A stretch of 63,506 bases of DNA from JABMMZ01 sp040386935 (GCA_040386935.1 JAZKEQ010000041.1:1-63506), one strand, 5' to 3'. Positions 26,763-36,219 are shown, counted from the stretch's first letter. Notes: generated by a model from the letters alone, not told the origin. Numbers and translations are program-made.

Positions 26763-27428
26763 TCAGTCTTTTAATAAATGACTGAAAGTTTTGCGCAGTT
26801 TGCTCACCTTTGGGTCAATTACAGCTGTACAGTAGCTGTTTTCCAATCTATTTTGATTGTAGTAATTCTGGTGATAATCTTCGGCATTATAAAATACCGG
26901 AGCGGCTGTTACTTCGGTAACAATGGGCGCATTAAATATTTGCTCGTCATTTAATTGCTTTATAAACGTTTCAGCGCTGCCTTTTTGGGCCTGATTGTGA
27001 TAATAGATAGCTGAGCGGTATTGAGTACCTACATCGCCTCCCTGGCGGTTCAGGGTTGTAGGATCGTGCATGGTAAAGAATACGGTCATCAGTGTATTGT
27101 AATCTATTACAGCTGGATTGTAAATAATCTGAACAGCTTCAGCATGGCCGGTTAATCCAGTACAAACTTCTTTATAAGTAGGATTTTTAACCGTGCCTCC
27201 TGTATATCCGCTGATAACGGTATCTACTCCTTTTAATCTGGCCATGGTGGTTTCGATGCACCAGAAACAACCACCTGCAAATGTGGCGGTATCGCGTGTT
27301 GAATTCGTATCGTTCATATTGGTTATTTGTGTATTGTTGGCTATTGCTTTATTTTGGCTGGTACCAGCATTACAACCCAGCAAATATAGGATGGAAAATA
27401 CCGGTAATATGCTAAGAATTTTGGTCAT
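26763..27428 (-). CDS. msrA: Peptide-methionine (S)-S-oxide reductase, lipoprotein
   Basis: 221 residues. The N-terminus is a lipoprotein signal (YLLGC, Cys19), so this MsrA is likely to act in the periplasm or at the outer membrane rather than in the cytosol. The active site GGCFWCIET gives catalytic Cys54, with an extra Cys57. The body has SGYTGG, GHAEAVQ and QYRSAIYYH as expected. A resolving Cys200 (ENSYC) lies near the C-terminus. It repairs oxidised Met residues in exported proteins. It is transcribed opposite to, and sandwiched between, two paralogous T9SS propeller genes, sharing a 39-bp divergent spacer with the downstream one. Confidence 0.93.
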   Translation of the reverse strand: MTKILSILPVFSILYLLGCNAGTSQNKAIANNTQITNMNDTNSTRDTATFAGGCFWCIETTMARLKGVDTVISGYTGGTVKNPTYKEVCTGLTGHAEAVQIIYNPAVIDYNTLMTVFFTMHDPTTLNRQGGDVGTQYRSAIYYHNQAQKGSAETFIKQLNDEQIFNAPIVTEVTAAPVFYNAEDYHQNYYNQNRLENSYCTAVIDPKVSKLRKTFSHLLKD

Positions 27429-27453
27429 ATTTCGTTTTTTGGTGGTTATAAAT

Positions 27454-27461
27454 TACTTTTG
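27454..27461 (+). promoter_or_regulatory. -7 box (TACTTTTG) 6 nt before ATG
   Basis: TACTTTTG lies in the 39-bp divergent spacer and ends six bases before the ATG at 27468. The in-frame TTG at 27459 overlaps the box and is therefore an unlikely start. Confidence 0.5.
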
Positions 27462-27467
27462 TACTTT

Positions 27468-29900
27468 ATGTGTAAACAAATTTATCGTCTTTTGTTTTTG
27501 TCTTGCGTCTTTTTATTGGTAAGTTGTAACAGATTTACGACTAAAAGCAGCAAAAAGTTGTCTTCTGATGAGACATTGCCGGGTTACTATGGCCAGTGGC
27601 TGTATATGAAAACCAATGGCACCAATGTATTGCCTGATATTTCAAAGTACAATTGGATGCCCTCTACTATTAAACGCAGCACGTCAAATGCCTTGCTAAG
27701 TGTTGAAGAAATAGGCCCTAAAAATGTCGGTGGTCGTGTGCGTGGTGCTGTTGTTGATATAGCCAATCCCAACCGTTTGATTGCAGGTGGTGCAACAGGA
27801 GGTATTTTTATTTCTGAGAACAACGGTGCAAGCTGGAAACCAACCAATGATCAGCAAATTAATCCAAGCGTTACAGGAATGGATCAAAATCCTTTTAAAC
27901 CTGAAATTATGTATTACTGTACGGGTGAAGGCACAGGAAATAGTGCTGATATTATGGGTGCCGGTGTATTTAAATCAACCGATGGCGGCCTTAATTTTAC
28001 ACAATTACGCGCTACAAAAAATGTCAATTTTGAATTTTGCTGGAGCATCAAATGCTCACCGCTCGACAGTCATGTATTGTATGTGGCAACCAATAGTACA
28101 GGGTTATGGAAGAGTATCAATGACGGGGACACCTTTGTAAAAGTTTATCCAACTGCTACCGAAGTCAACGACCTTGAAGTATTGCCTGATGGCAGTGTAT
28201 TATTTACAATTAAAGGAAATGGTATATTCCGTTCACCTAATGGCAATGCAGGCACATTTGCAAAAGTTGCTTCTATCAGTTCAACCTCTACTGCCAGATC
28301 AGAACTGGCCTATTGCAAAAACTTCCCAAATGTTGTATACGCTGCAGTATCAGGACCTGATAATAGCTATAATGGCAAACTCAGCCAGTTTTACAAATCT
28401 TCGGACGGTGGTAAAACGTTTAAGACAAGAACCAATCCCGATGGCACCATCAACTTTGGTTTCACTTGGTATGCCTTAACCATGGCTGTAAAAGACAACG
28501 ACAGCAACAGCATATTCTTAGCTTCTTTGGATTGCGGCTACAGCACGAATGGTGGAGCCAGCTGGAGCCAGGCGAACGATATTCATGCCGATCATCACAT
28601 GGCGATTAATATGCCAGGCAATAAACTAATGGTGGGTACAGATGGCGGCATTTGCACATATAATTGGTCTGATTTCAGCAATTATACTTCTCTCAACAAC
28701 AGCTTGAATGTTACACAGTTTTATCAGGGTTCAGTATCGCCTCACAAAAAAGATGTGATGGGTGGTACGCAAGACAACGGCACCCAAGAAGGTCAATACG
28801 AAAATCCAACATTTACCCGAATTAACGGATCTGATGGTGGTTATGCCTTTTATCACAAACAATTGTCAAATGTTAAATATGTATCAACTCAAAATGGATT
28901 TGTTTACAGAAAAACAAATGGTGTCAATACACTTATCAGCAGCAATCTTCCCAGCAGTACCGACTTAAAATGGTTCATCCATCCTTATACTGTCAGCTAT
29001 TACAATGGTGACCATATTGTTTATCCTGCGGGACCAAATGTTTATTTCAGCGGTAACAAAGGTGCTACGTTCAAAAAAATAGGCAATATCACAACAGGCA
29101 GATTATTTGCTTCTGATCTATCAGAACACGAAAATCCGGTGGTTATTTCAGGTGGCAACAACTGTTTGATAGTAATTGATTCTGCAACCAATACAACACC
29201 TAAAGTCTACAACCATTTTGCTAAATTACCTTATGCCATTCGCATTTCATTTTTAGGTTGTGCTAAGTTTATACCGGGCTCAAGAGACCAAGCATATTTG
29301 GCCTATAACAACATCTCTGATTCAGGTCGAGTGTACAAGGTCACCAATCTTTTGAGTACAACACCTGTTTTCAAAAATATCAGTGGTAATCTACCAAAAG
29401 GCTTACCGGTTAACTGGATTGAATGCGATCCAACAAAACCTGAAATGACCCTTTTTGCAGGTACTGACTTTGGGTTGTATGTGACCGAAGATGGTGGTGT
29501 TACATGGATAAAGGATACAAGAATACCCAATGTTGTGGTAAGTAATATTAAAATTCAAAACAACAAGAAGGAGATTTATTTCTTCACCCACGGTCGCGGT
29601 ATTTTTAAAGGTTTAATCAATAATGGTGTTGTTGTACCTGTTAATCAACTATCAACAGACAATAATTTACTAAATATTTATCCGATGCCGGCTACCGATG
29701 CGATGACTATCAGCATTGACAAAAACCTGATTGGCGCACATTACACCTTATACAATTTATTAGGTTCAAAATTGAAAGATGGTGTGCTTGACAGTGAGTC
29801 AACAGCTATTACAACTGAGGCATTGGCTGCAGGTAACTATATTTTAGTGATTCGTAAGGGCGAAAAAAGCCTTAGCCGAACCATTGCGATTAACCGCTAA
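27468..29900 (+). CDS. Beta-propeller T9SS protein, paralogue B, with lipobox
   Basis: 810 residues, exactly the length of paralogue A. The signal peptide ends in a clear lipobox LVSC (Cys20). The N-terminal segment LPGYYGQWLYMKTNGTNVLP and the series of Asp-box-like propeller motifs (SENNGASWKPT, STDGGLNFTQL, SSDGGKTFKTR, STNGGASWSQ, TEDGGVTWIKD) match paralogue A closely throughout. A type A T9SS sorting domain ends the protein (NIYPMPATDAMTI ... LAAGNYILVIRKG ... RTIAINR). Having both an SPII lipobox and a T9SS sorting domain is unusual and raises the question of which anchoring route is used. Confidence 0.88.
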   Translation: MCKQIYRLLFLSCVFLLVSCNRFTTKSSKKLSSDETLPGYYGQWLYMKTNGTNVLPDISKYNWMPSTIKRSTSNALLSVEEIGPKNVGGRVRGAVVDIANPNRLIAGGATGGIFISENNGASWKPTNDQQINPSVTGMDQNPFKPEIMYYCTGEGTGNSADIMGAGVFKSTDGGLNFTQLRATKNVNFEFCWSIKCSPLDSHVLYVATNSTGLWKSINDGDTFVKVYPTATEVNDLEVLPDGSVLFTIKGNGIFRSPNGNAGTFAKVASISSTSTARSELAYCKNFPNVVYAAVSGPDNSYNGKLSQFYKSSDGGKTFKTRTNPDGTINFGFTWYALTMAVKDNDSNSIFLASLDCGYSTNGGASWSQANDIHADHHMAINMPGNKLMVGTDGGICTYNWSDFSNYTSLNNSLNVTQFYQGSVSPHKKDVMGGTQDNGTQEGQYENPTFTRINGSDGGYAFYHKQLSNVKYVSTQNGFVYRKTNGVNTLISSNLPSSTDLKWFIHPYTVSYYNGDHIVYPAGPNVYFSGNKGATFKKIGNITTGRLFASDLSEHENPVVISGGNNCLIVIDSATNTTPKVYNHFAKLPYAIRISFLGCAKFIPGSRDQAYLAYNNISDSGRVYKVTNLLSTTPVFKNISGNLPKGLPVNWIECDPTKPEMTLFAGTDFGLYVTEDGGVTWIKDTRIPNVVVSNIKIQNNKKEIYFFTHGRGIFKGLINNGVVVPVNQLSTDNNLLNIYPMPATDAMTISIDKNLIGAHYTLYNLLGSKLKDGVLDSESTAITTEALAAGNYILVIRKGEKSLSRTIAINR

Positions 29901-29905
29901 CAATT

Positions 29906-30574
29906 ATGTCCTCACATCATATTGTAAGAGAAGGCCAGGAACCCGCATTAATCATCGCCAACGGTGCACAATGCCAACCCGAACTTCTCCATCAATTGTT
30001 GGAATGGAGTCCTTATATCGTAGTGCTTGATGGAGCGTTGTATGATGTATTACAAACCGGGATAAAGTTTGATGCATTACTCGGTGATTTTGACAACACC
30101 ACAGTAAAAGCATTAGAAGAACTGATACCACCTGATACTGAAATTATTCATACACCTGATCAGGATAAAACCGATCTTGAAAAAGGGCTTGAACATTTGA
30201 TATCAAAAAAATTTGAAGCAGTAAACATTGTTTGGGCTACCGGAAAACGCAGCGACCATTACATGAATAATATTGCCACAATTTCGCGCTACCACAATAA
30301 AATCAAAATAGTGATGTTGGATGATTATTCAAAAATTTATCCCATCGAATCGGGCTTTAAAAAACACAGCAATAAGGGTGATAATTTTTCACTGATTCCT
30401 TTGAATGAAGTGAAGAATGTTTGCACCACTAATCTGGTTTGGAATGTCAGCAACAGCGATTTGATATTTCCTTTGAATACCAGCAGCAGTAATAGAGTGG
30501 CTGAAACAGGATTTATAACTGTTACCTTTGATTCAGGTTTTCTGTTAGCAATGGAATGCCATGATATTGAATAA
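29906..30574 (+). CDS. thiN: Thiamine pyrophosphokinase
   Basis: 222 residues, the family length. The enzyme transfers pyrophosphate from ATP to thiamine to give thiamine diphosphate. Visible motifs: ALIIANGAQ, VLDGALYDVL, the conserved GDFDN (DALLGDFDNTT), the signature TPDQDKTDLEKGL with substrate-binding Asp residues, and VWATGKRSDHYMNNIA in place of the usual GATGGRxDH. The C-terminal thiamine-binding sheet has the segment GDNFSLIPL. The product supplies the cofactor for the E1 dehydrogenase encoded at 39.7 kb. The next gene starts inside its last codons (14-nt overlap). Confidence 0.92.
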   Translation: MSSHHIVREGQEPALIIANGAQCQPELLHQLLEWSPYIVVLDGALYDVLQTGIKFDALLGDFDNTTVKALEELIPPDTEIIHTPDQDKTDLEKGLEHLISKKFEAVNIVWATGKRSDHYMNNIATISRYHNKIKIVMLDDYSKIYPIESGFKKHSNKGDNFSLIPLNEVKNVCTTNLVWNVSNSDLIFPLNTSSSNRVAETGFITVTFDSGFLLAMECHDIE

Positions 30575-32345
30575 ACTGAAAGAATACCGCAGTATTATTA
30601 TCTTGCTATTGGTACAGGCAGGGCTGCTGCTGACCCATTATACATCCATCCCTTTTTCTCATGATGAATTGAGCGCTATTTCGCGTTGTAATGTTACATC
30701 CTTCAATCAATTAATCACAGAAGGGGTTCGCCCTGATGGGCACCCTGCAGGCGTTCAGTTGCTGTTATACGGCATGATACAGGCATTCGGCATTCACGAG
30801 TGGATACTGAAGCTCCCTTTCCTTATAGCAGGATTGTTGAGTTTGCTTTTTCTGTTCAATATTTCAAAACGTCTTTTCAGCAACGAAGCCGCCATTATCA
30901 GCAGCGTCTTATTTATTTTTTCGCAGTATTATCTGTATCAGATGACCGTAGCGCGACCCTATAGCATGGGTCTATGCTTTGTACTGGGTATTTTTTATTA
31001 CAGCCTTAAAATGATTGATGTTCCTTCAGAAAGAAAAAATTATTTTATCTGGAGTCTGTTATTAGTCGGAGCATATTACTCCCATTACTTCAGTTTCCTG
31101 CAAGCATTAATCATCGTAGCACTATTTGCTGTTATCTATTTTAAACAAATAAATTGGCGGTATTATTTATTGGGAGTTGGCATTAGTCTGATATGTTTTA
31201 TACCACATTTATCCATTACACTTTACCAATTATCAATGGGTGGTTTGGGGTGGCTGGGAAAACCTGATAGCCACTTTTTCACTGCCTATTTCTTTACGCT
31301 TTTTAATGAATCCGTAATAATGATAGCAGCGTTTGTATTGCTATTGATTCTGACATTTTCGGATATTATTACATCTACCAGAAAAGTGCTGCTACTTGCG
31401 TTATTATTTATCATCCCTGTTGCAATTTTATTTTTATACTCCTATTACAGAGCGCCCGTATTACAGGATGCGGCCTTATTTTTCTGCTCACCATTTTTAT
31501 TAATTTTAAGCGGGAAAGGGGTATTGCTTTTAAAGCGAATGGCTCCTGCTTTTATTTTGATTATAACTGCAGCATCTGTTTTCAGCTTGTTGTTCGAAAA
31601 GCATTATTTTCAATACAAAACTTATCAGCCCATCGAGCGATTTGTTATTAAGTCAAAGCAATTATTACAACAATCCCCCGACCCTCCTAAAACACTGATT
31701 GTATGGAAAGGCAATCACAACTACCTGAATTATTACCTCACCAAACATGGATTTAATCATCCTGTTATTACAACGGATACGTTGCAAAACTTATCAGCCA
31801 TTCAGTTTTATAAATACAACAACATTATTTGCAATCAATTGCCCCCTGATATGATGACTGTGATAGAAAAAAACTTTCCCGATATTTCGAGTACAGATAA
31901 CAATTTATCATATACCTGCCAGCAGCTTACAGCCGAAGGTGGTCAACAAGCGCTGTACTACACTGCAGCAGTGTTCAGCTTGTATTGCGAACCCGATGCA
32001 GAGTGGAGCAAGAACAATTACACTGAACCATTGAAAGAAAGCGACCGCTACAGATTTTTGGAACTATTTCCTCAACCCGATACACTGATGAACGAAGTTG
32101 AACTGGTTGTAGAGGTATATCATCACAACGAAAAAATACATTGGGCATCCACTCCTGTTGAAAAGGGAAATGTCTTATCGTTAAAACTAAAAGACATTGT
32201 GAAAGAGTTGCCCCTGGATGGCGACATTACCTGGAAGTGTTACCTATGGAACAAGGAGAAGCAGCAATTGAATCCACTTGCTGTTGTGTTAAAATTCAGA
32301 GACGATAATCCTTTTGAATATCGCTTTACAACAGAAGGTCTGTAA
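30561..32345 (+). CDS. Membrane glycosyltransferase (PMT/ArnT superfamily)
   Basis: 594 residues. About ten hydrophobic segments fill residues 10-340, followed by a soluble C-terminal domain of about 240 residues. The first extracytoplasmic loop carries FSHDELSAI, whose acidic pair is the catalytic motif of GT-C polyisoprenyl-phosphate sugar transferases, and a later DGHPAGVQ motif with the conserved HP. Family members move sugars from lipid-linked donors to proteins, lipid A or glycans on the periplasmic face; the acceptor here is unknown. It overlaps thiN by 14 nt and is probably expressed with it, although the two functions are unrelated. Confidence 0.82.
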   Translation: MILNKLKEYRSIIILLLVQAGLLLTHYTSIPFSHDELSAISRCNVTSFNQLITEGVRPDGHPAGVQLLLYGMIQAFGIHEWILKLPFLIAGLLSLLFLFNISKRLFSNEAAIISSVLFIFSQYYLYQMTVARPYSMGLCFVLGIFYYSLKMIDVPSERKNYFIWSLLLVGAYYSHYFSFLQALIIVALFAVIYFKQINWRYYLLGVGISLICFIPHLSITLYQLSMGGLGWLGKPDSHFFTAYFFTLFNESVIMIAAFVLLLILTFSDIITSTRKVLLLALLFIIPVAILFLYSYYRAPVLQDAALFFCSPFLLILSGKGVLLLKRMAPAFILIITAASVFSLLFEKHYFQYKTYQPIERFVIKSKQLLQQSPDPPKTLIVWKGNHNYLNYYLTKHGFNHPVITTDTLQNLSAIQFYKYNNIICNQLPPDMMTVIEKNFPDISSTDNNLSYTCQQLTAEGGQQALYYTAAVFSLYCEPDAEWSKNNYTEPLKESDRYRFLELFPQPDTLMNEVELVVEVYHHNEKIHWASTPVEKGNVLSLKLKDIVKELPLDGDITWKCYLWNKEKQQLNPLAVVLKFRDDNPFEYRFTTEGL

Positions 32346-32351
32346 TAAATC

Positions 32352-33335
32352 TTACACCTGTTCATCTGCCAGAATATCGAAGAGGCGTTTGTGAAAGAAC
32401 AATTTTTCTCTGCCTGATTTTTTTTCTGTGATAAGTCCTAATGTCGTCATTTGTTGGAGATAAGCATAAGCAGTTTGACGATGGCATTGCATAATGGAAA
32501 TTATATCACCCGCCTTCATAAAAACAGATGAGGCTAATAACGTATTGAGTTCCTTTGATGGCAAAGGATAGGCGGTATGTTTCGACAGTAAATCGAGGGT
32601 GACTTTCTTTTGCTGAACCATGTTTTTTAATTGATTCAAACGATGGATAGCTGCCCTGTTGGTTTGTTGTAAAAAATACAGACACCAGGTTTGAAGATTG
32701 CCTGTACCATAAGCCTCGTTTATTATTGCATTGCGAGTTCTGTTGTCCGATTTGAAAGCAAATCCCAGAGGCAATGCCGGTTGCTGTATTTGGCCATTCT
32801 CAAATAATTTAAAATTAACAAAATAATTGGCCATCAAATGTTTGTATTTCAAACTGTTTTCGGGATGCACCATGTAACCGTATATCAAGGCCATTTGCAA
32901 CAGAGGGTCGAGGTCGGCAGGTGTTTCAAAATAGTTATTGATATCCTTTCTCAGTGTTTGCACGTTAATTTGTTCTTTCTCCTTGCGATTAACGGGCAGT
33001 GAATTGTAATTCAATAACAACAGATGACTGCTGCTGTGGCGAATTCCCAGACTTGTAGACAGCATATCGCGTATTAACAATGCCAAAGGTTCATTCAGAG
33101 CATTTTCTGAGGCATTGGCTTCAAGTAATCTGATAAGGGCTATGTTGAGCTGGTCGTGTTCGAGTGAATTCTTTATTTCGCAGAGGTGGAGCAATCTCAT
33201 TTCTTCTGCAATAAAGTCTGACTCTATCGCTTGCCAATAACCGTTCAACGCACTGATCGACTTCCAGCAGATTGTCGCTGCCTTTAAAAGGGCATTGGTT
33301 TCTGCTATTCGATATTCTGCGGGTTTAGCAATCAA
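32352..33335 (-). CDS. Fic-like protein lacking catalytic motif, with C-terminal winged helix
   Basis: 327 residues, starting at a TTG (33335); the first internal ATG would cut 45 residues. The layout matches Fic proteins: an N-terminal helix EEMRLLHLCEIKNSLEH in the place of the SS-x-IEG segment, residues 145-160 (LLQMALIYGYMVHPEN) aligning with the usual A-H-x-x-FE-x-IHPF stretch, and GNLQTWCLYFLQQTNRAA aligning with the W-x-x-W-L-x-FF helix. The catalytic HPFxxGNGRxxR loop is absent: after His157-Pro158 comes ENSLKYKH. Residues 260-325 form a winged helix (SIMQCHRQTAYAYLQQMTTLGLITEKKSGREK). I infer a DNA-binding pseudo-Fic. It is divergent from glutamine synthetase with 136 bp between them. 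Confidence 0.6.
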   Translation of the reverse strand: MIAKPAEYRIAETNALLKAATICWKSISALNGYWQAIESDFIAEEMRLLHLCEIKNSLEHDQLNIALIRLLEANASENALNEPLALLIRDMLSTSLGIRHSSSHLLLLNYNSLPVNRKEKEQINVQTLRKDINNYFETPADLDPLLQMALIYGYMVHPENSLKYKHLMANYFVNFKLFENGQIQQPALPLGFAFKSDNRTRNAIINEAYGTGNLQTWCLYFLQQTNRAAIHRLNQLKNMVQQKKVTLDLLSKHTAYPLPSKELNTLLASSVFMKAGDIISIMQCHRQTAYAYLQQMTTLGLITEKKSGREKLFFHKRLFDILADEQV

Positions 33336-33446
33336 TTTAATGCAAATATGTCGACTATTTTAATTTTATTCATCATATTTTTAGTTTTTTTATAATATGT
33401 TTATTAATTTTACCAAAAAATAATACCCTTAGCTGCAGCATGAATT

Positions 33447-33454
33447 TATATTTG
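33447..33454 (+). promoter_or_regulatory. -7 box (TATATTTG) for glutamine synthetase
   Basis: TATATTTG, 17 nt before the ATG at 33472, predicts a leader of about 14 nt. It lies in the 136-bp divergent region shared with the Fic-like gene, whose own candidate box on the minus strand (CATATTTG near 33350) lies just upstream of its TTG start. Confidence 0.45.
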
Positions 33455-33471
33455 CAGCAAATAAAAAAATC

Positions 33472-35631
33472 ATGAACGCTATATCCCAGCAACAACCTAT
33501 TTCAAAAAAGAACATGAAACAGATTTCAGAATTTTTTGGTGAAAACATCTTCGGGCCACAAGCCATGGCGGAGTATGTAAGTAAAGAAGCTATTAAAGCA
33601 GTGAATGAATCACGCAACACAGGCAAGCCAATGGATCGCAAAATGGCCGACCAGATTGCAGAGGGGATGAAAAACTGGGCCATCAGCAAAGGGGCCACTC
33701 ACTACACACACTGGTTCCAACCATTGCGTGGATCGACAGCAGAAAAACACGATGCCTTTTTTGAACCTACCGGAATTGATACAGGTATGGAAATATTCTC
33801 AGGCAAATCATTGGTTCAACAAGAGCCGGATGCATCAAGTTTCCCTAACGGTGGTATCCGCAATACATTTGAAGCAAGAGGTTACAGTGCCTGGGACCCT
33901 TCATCACCGGCATTTATAATGGAGAAAGCAAGTGGTAAAACACTTTGTATCCCTACTGTATTTGTAGCGTATACCGGTGAAGCGCTCGACTATAAAGCAC
34001 CATTGATTAAATCAACCAATTTCCTGACAAAAACAACCACTGAGGTTTGTCAGTATTTTGACACCAAAGTAAAAAACTCAAGAGTATCATTGGGTATTGA
34101 GCAGGAGTATTTCCTTGTAGATGCTGAACTTTTTAACCAACGTCCTGATCTTGTTTTTGCAGGTCGTACATTGGTAGGCAATATGCCTGCTAAAGGTCAG
34201 CAGTTAGAAGACCATTACTTCGGCAGCATTCCTGACAGAGTGTATAACTACATGACTGATTTTGAAGAAGAGGCCTTGAAATTAGGTATCCCTTTGAAAA
34301 CCCGTCACAATGAAGTGGCTCCGGGCCAGTTTGAATGTGCTCCGATGTTTGAAGAAGCTGATTTGGCCATCGACCACAATTCACTGTTGATGGATGTGAT
34401 GCAGAATGTCGCCAACAGACATAATTTAAAAGTATTGTGGCACGAAAAACCTTTCAAAGGTGTAAACGGTTCGGGCAAACACAATAACTGGTCTATCGTA
34501 ACAGATACAGGTGTTAACTTATTGTCTCCGGGTCAAAGCCCACAAGACAATCTGCAATTCCTGACTTTCTTTATCAATACCATCAAAGCTGTTCACGATC
34601 ACGATGATTTATTGAGAGCCAGTATTGCAACGGCTGCTAACGACCACCGTTTGGGTGCTAACGAGGCCCCCCCTGCTATCATGTCAATCTTTATCGGTTC
34701 TACATTGTCAGATGTATTGAATCAATTTGAGAATGATAAAGGGTCTAAGAAACCAAGCAGAGTAAGCGAAAAAACCATCAATGTTTACCGTATCCCTGAA
34801 ATATTGTTGGATAATACCGACCGCAACAGAACATCTCCATTTGCATTCACAGGCAATAAATTTGAGTTCAGAGCAGTGGGTTCAAGCGACCATTGTGCTA
34901 ATGCCATCATCGTGTTGAATACGATCATGGCCAACCAATTGGCACAATTCAAAAAAGAAGTTGATGCACTGATTAAGAAAAAAGTAAACAAAGTAGAAGC
35001 CATCGAACAAATTTTGAGAGGCTATATTAAAACCAGCAAACGCATCATATTCGAAGGCAATGGTTATGGCGATGCATGGGTAAAAGAAGCGGCTAAAAGA
35101 GGTCTTAAAAACATCAAAACTGCACCGTATGCTTTAGATGCTTATAACACTAAAAAAACCCACGACTTATTCATCAACAATCAGATATTTACACCGAAAG
35201 AATTGGAAGCCCGTACAGAAATTAAGTATGAAAACTACTTGTTGAAAGTACAGATAGAAGGCCGTATACTGGGTGAGTTGGTAAAAAATTATGTGATTCC
35301 ATCAGCTGTCAATTACCAAAAACAATTGATAGACAGCATTGAAGGTTTAACACGCATCGGTCAGGCAAAATCTGCTACCAAAGCATTGAATGAAATTGCC
35401 AAAGAAATCTCATTGCATGTGAATTCAATATGGGAAAACAATGCAAAAATGACTGAAGAGCGCAAAAAAGCAAACAACCTGAATCATGCAGATAAACGCG
35501 CTAAGGCTTATTGCGACAAGGTTAAACCTTACTTCGAAAGCATTCGTGAAAGTGCAGATAAACTGGAAGAGTTGATTGACAACGATGCATGGAAATTGCC
35601 TAAATACAGGGATTTATTATTCCTTAAATAA
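33472..35631 (+). CDS. glnN: Glutamine synthetase type III
   Basis: 719 residues, the length of GSIII enzymes (GSI are about 450-470). It condenses glutamate and ammonia with ATP and is the main ammonium-assimilation enzyme of many Bacteroidota. GSIII hallmarks are visible: GATHYTHWFQPLRGSTAEKHDAF at the N-terminus, the catalytic SLGIEQEYFLVD, PLKTRHNEVAPGQFECAP, LWHEKPFKGVNGSGKHNNWS and NRTSPFAFTGNKFEFRAVGSS. GSIII is not known to be controlled by the GlnE adenylyl-transfer system of enteric GSI. It is monocistronic, with a strong terminator at 35667-35690. The divergent Fic-like/winged-helix gene is a candidate regulator. Confidence 0.96.
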   Translation: MNAISQQQPISKKNMKQISEFFGENIFGPQAMAEYVSKEAIKAVNESRNTGKPMDRKMADQIAEGMKNWAISKGATHYTHWFQPLRGSTAEKHDAFFEPTGIDTGMEIFSGKSLVQQEPDASSFPNGGIRNTFEARGYSAWDPSSPAFIMEKASGKTLCIPTVFVAYTGEALDYKAPLIKSTNFLTKTTTEVCQYFDTKVKNSRVSLGIEQEYFLVDAELFNQRPDLVFAGRTLVGNMPAKGQQLEDHYFGSIPDRVYNYMTDFEEEALKLGIPLKTRHNEVAPGQFECAPMFEEADLAIDHNSLLMDVMQNVANRHNLKVLWHEKPFKGVNGSGKHNNWSIVTDTGVNLLSPGQSPQDNLQFLTFFINTIKAVHDHDDLLRASIATAANDHRLGANEAPPAIMSIFIGSTLSDVLNQFENDKGSKKPSRVSEKTINVYRIPEILLDNTDRNRTSPFAFTGNKFEFRAVGSSDHCANAIIVLNTIMANQLAQFKKEVDALIKKKVNKVEAIEQILRGYIKTSKRIIFEGNGYGDAWVKEAAKRGLKNIKTAPYALDAYNTKKTHDLFINNQIFTPKELEARTEIKYENYLLKVQIEGRILGELVKNYVIPSAVNYQKQLIDSIEGLTRIGQAKSATKALNEIAKEISLHVNSIWENNAKMTEERKKANNLNHADKRAKAYCDKVKPYFESIRESADKLEELIDNDAWKLPKYRDLLFLK

Positions 35632-35666
35632 TATTGATAAACTATTGACCCGTTTAAATGAAAGAG

Positions 35667-35690
35667 CCCCGAAGTAATTTGGGGTTTTTT
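35667..35690 (+). terminator. Rho-independent terminator of glutamine synthetase
   Basis: CCCC at 35667-35670 pairs with GGGG at 35681-35684, extended by three further pairs (one G-U) around a four-base loop, followed by six T residues at 35685-35690. The T-run reaches the stop region of the convergent gene. Confidence 0.8.
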
Positions 35691-36189
35691 ATTGCGTAAT
35701 AAATGGATCGATGGCCTTTTCAAGTGCCTCAGATTGTTGTGTACCAATCAGCAAACGGTTGCCATTATTCAGCACCAATTGTAAGCCAATAACACCGGAC
35801 ACATTCAAAGCCCTGTTTTTAAGTGCTCCCCGCATTCCCCATCCGCCATATTCGCGCAAAGGTGAGTAGGTTCTTATTTCAGCTGAAGCAATAACATCCC
35901 AAGGAAAAAACTGCAATTTGGTTTGCAGGGGAAACAAACGCACATAGATACCATCTGATTTTACAATTGTTTGAAGTTTAAAACTCCAAAACAGTACCGT
36001 CAGTAAGAATTGAATCAAACCTGAAATAATCAAGGTAGTATTACTCATGGGTTGATTGCCAAAGGGAATGCCCATAATGACCTGTCGAATTAAACCATAA
36101 ATGAATATGCCATTAACGCCAATGAGCAGTAGCCAAAGCCACCACTGTTTAAATCGCTGGTTTTCGGAAAATAAAATTGTATTTGTCAT
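35689..36189 (-). CDS. Two-TM PH-like membrane protein (DUF6141-like)
   Basis: 166 residues with two hydrophobic helices (WWLWLLLIGVNGIFIYGLI, then LIISGLIQFLLTVLFWSF) followed by a soluble beta-rich domain: IVKSDGIYVRLFPLQ, FFPWDVIASAEIRTY, GVIGLQLVLNNGNRLLIGTQ, SEALEKAIDPFI. That order of strands with a terminal helix is typical of bacterial PH-like domains, and the opening SENQRFKQWWLW resembles DUF6141 proteins. Function unknown. A TACATTTG promoter box on the minus strand (36220-36227) gives it its own transcript, separate from the upstream WG-repeat gene. Confidence 0.75.
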   Translation of the reverse strand: MTNTILFSENQRFKQWWLWLLLIGVNGIFIYGLIRQVIMGIPFGNQPMSNTTLIISGLIQFLLTVLFWSFKLQTIVKSDGIYVRLFPLQTKLQFFPWDVIASAEIRTYSPLREYGGWGMRGALKNRALNVSGVIGLQLVLNNGNRLLIGTQQSEALEKAIDPFITQ

Positions 36190-36219
36190 AGCCTAAAATT
36201 GTACCTCAATTTAAGGACG

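Noticed and set aside
26763..27428. msrA between two paralogues considered as a mobile-element insertion
   Set aside because: No terminal inverted repeats, target duplications or transposase are visible; a normal gene between duplicated genes is simpler.
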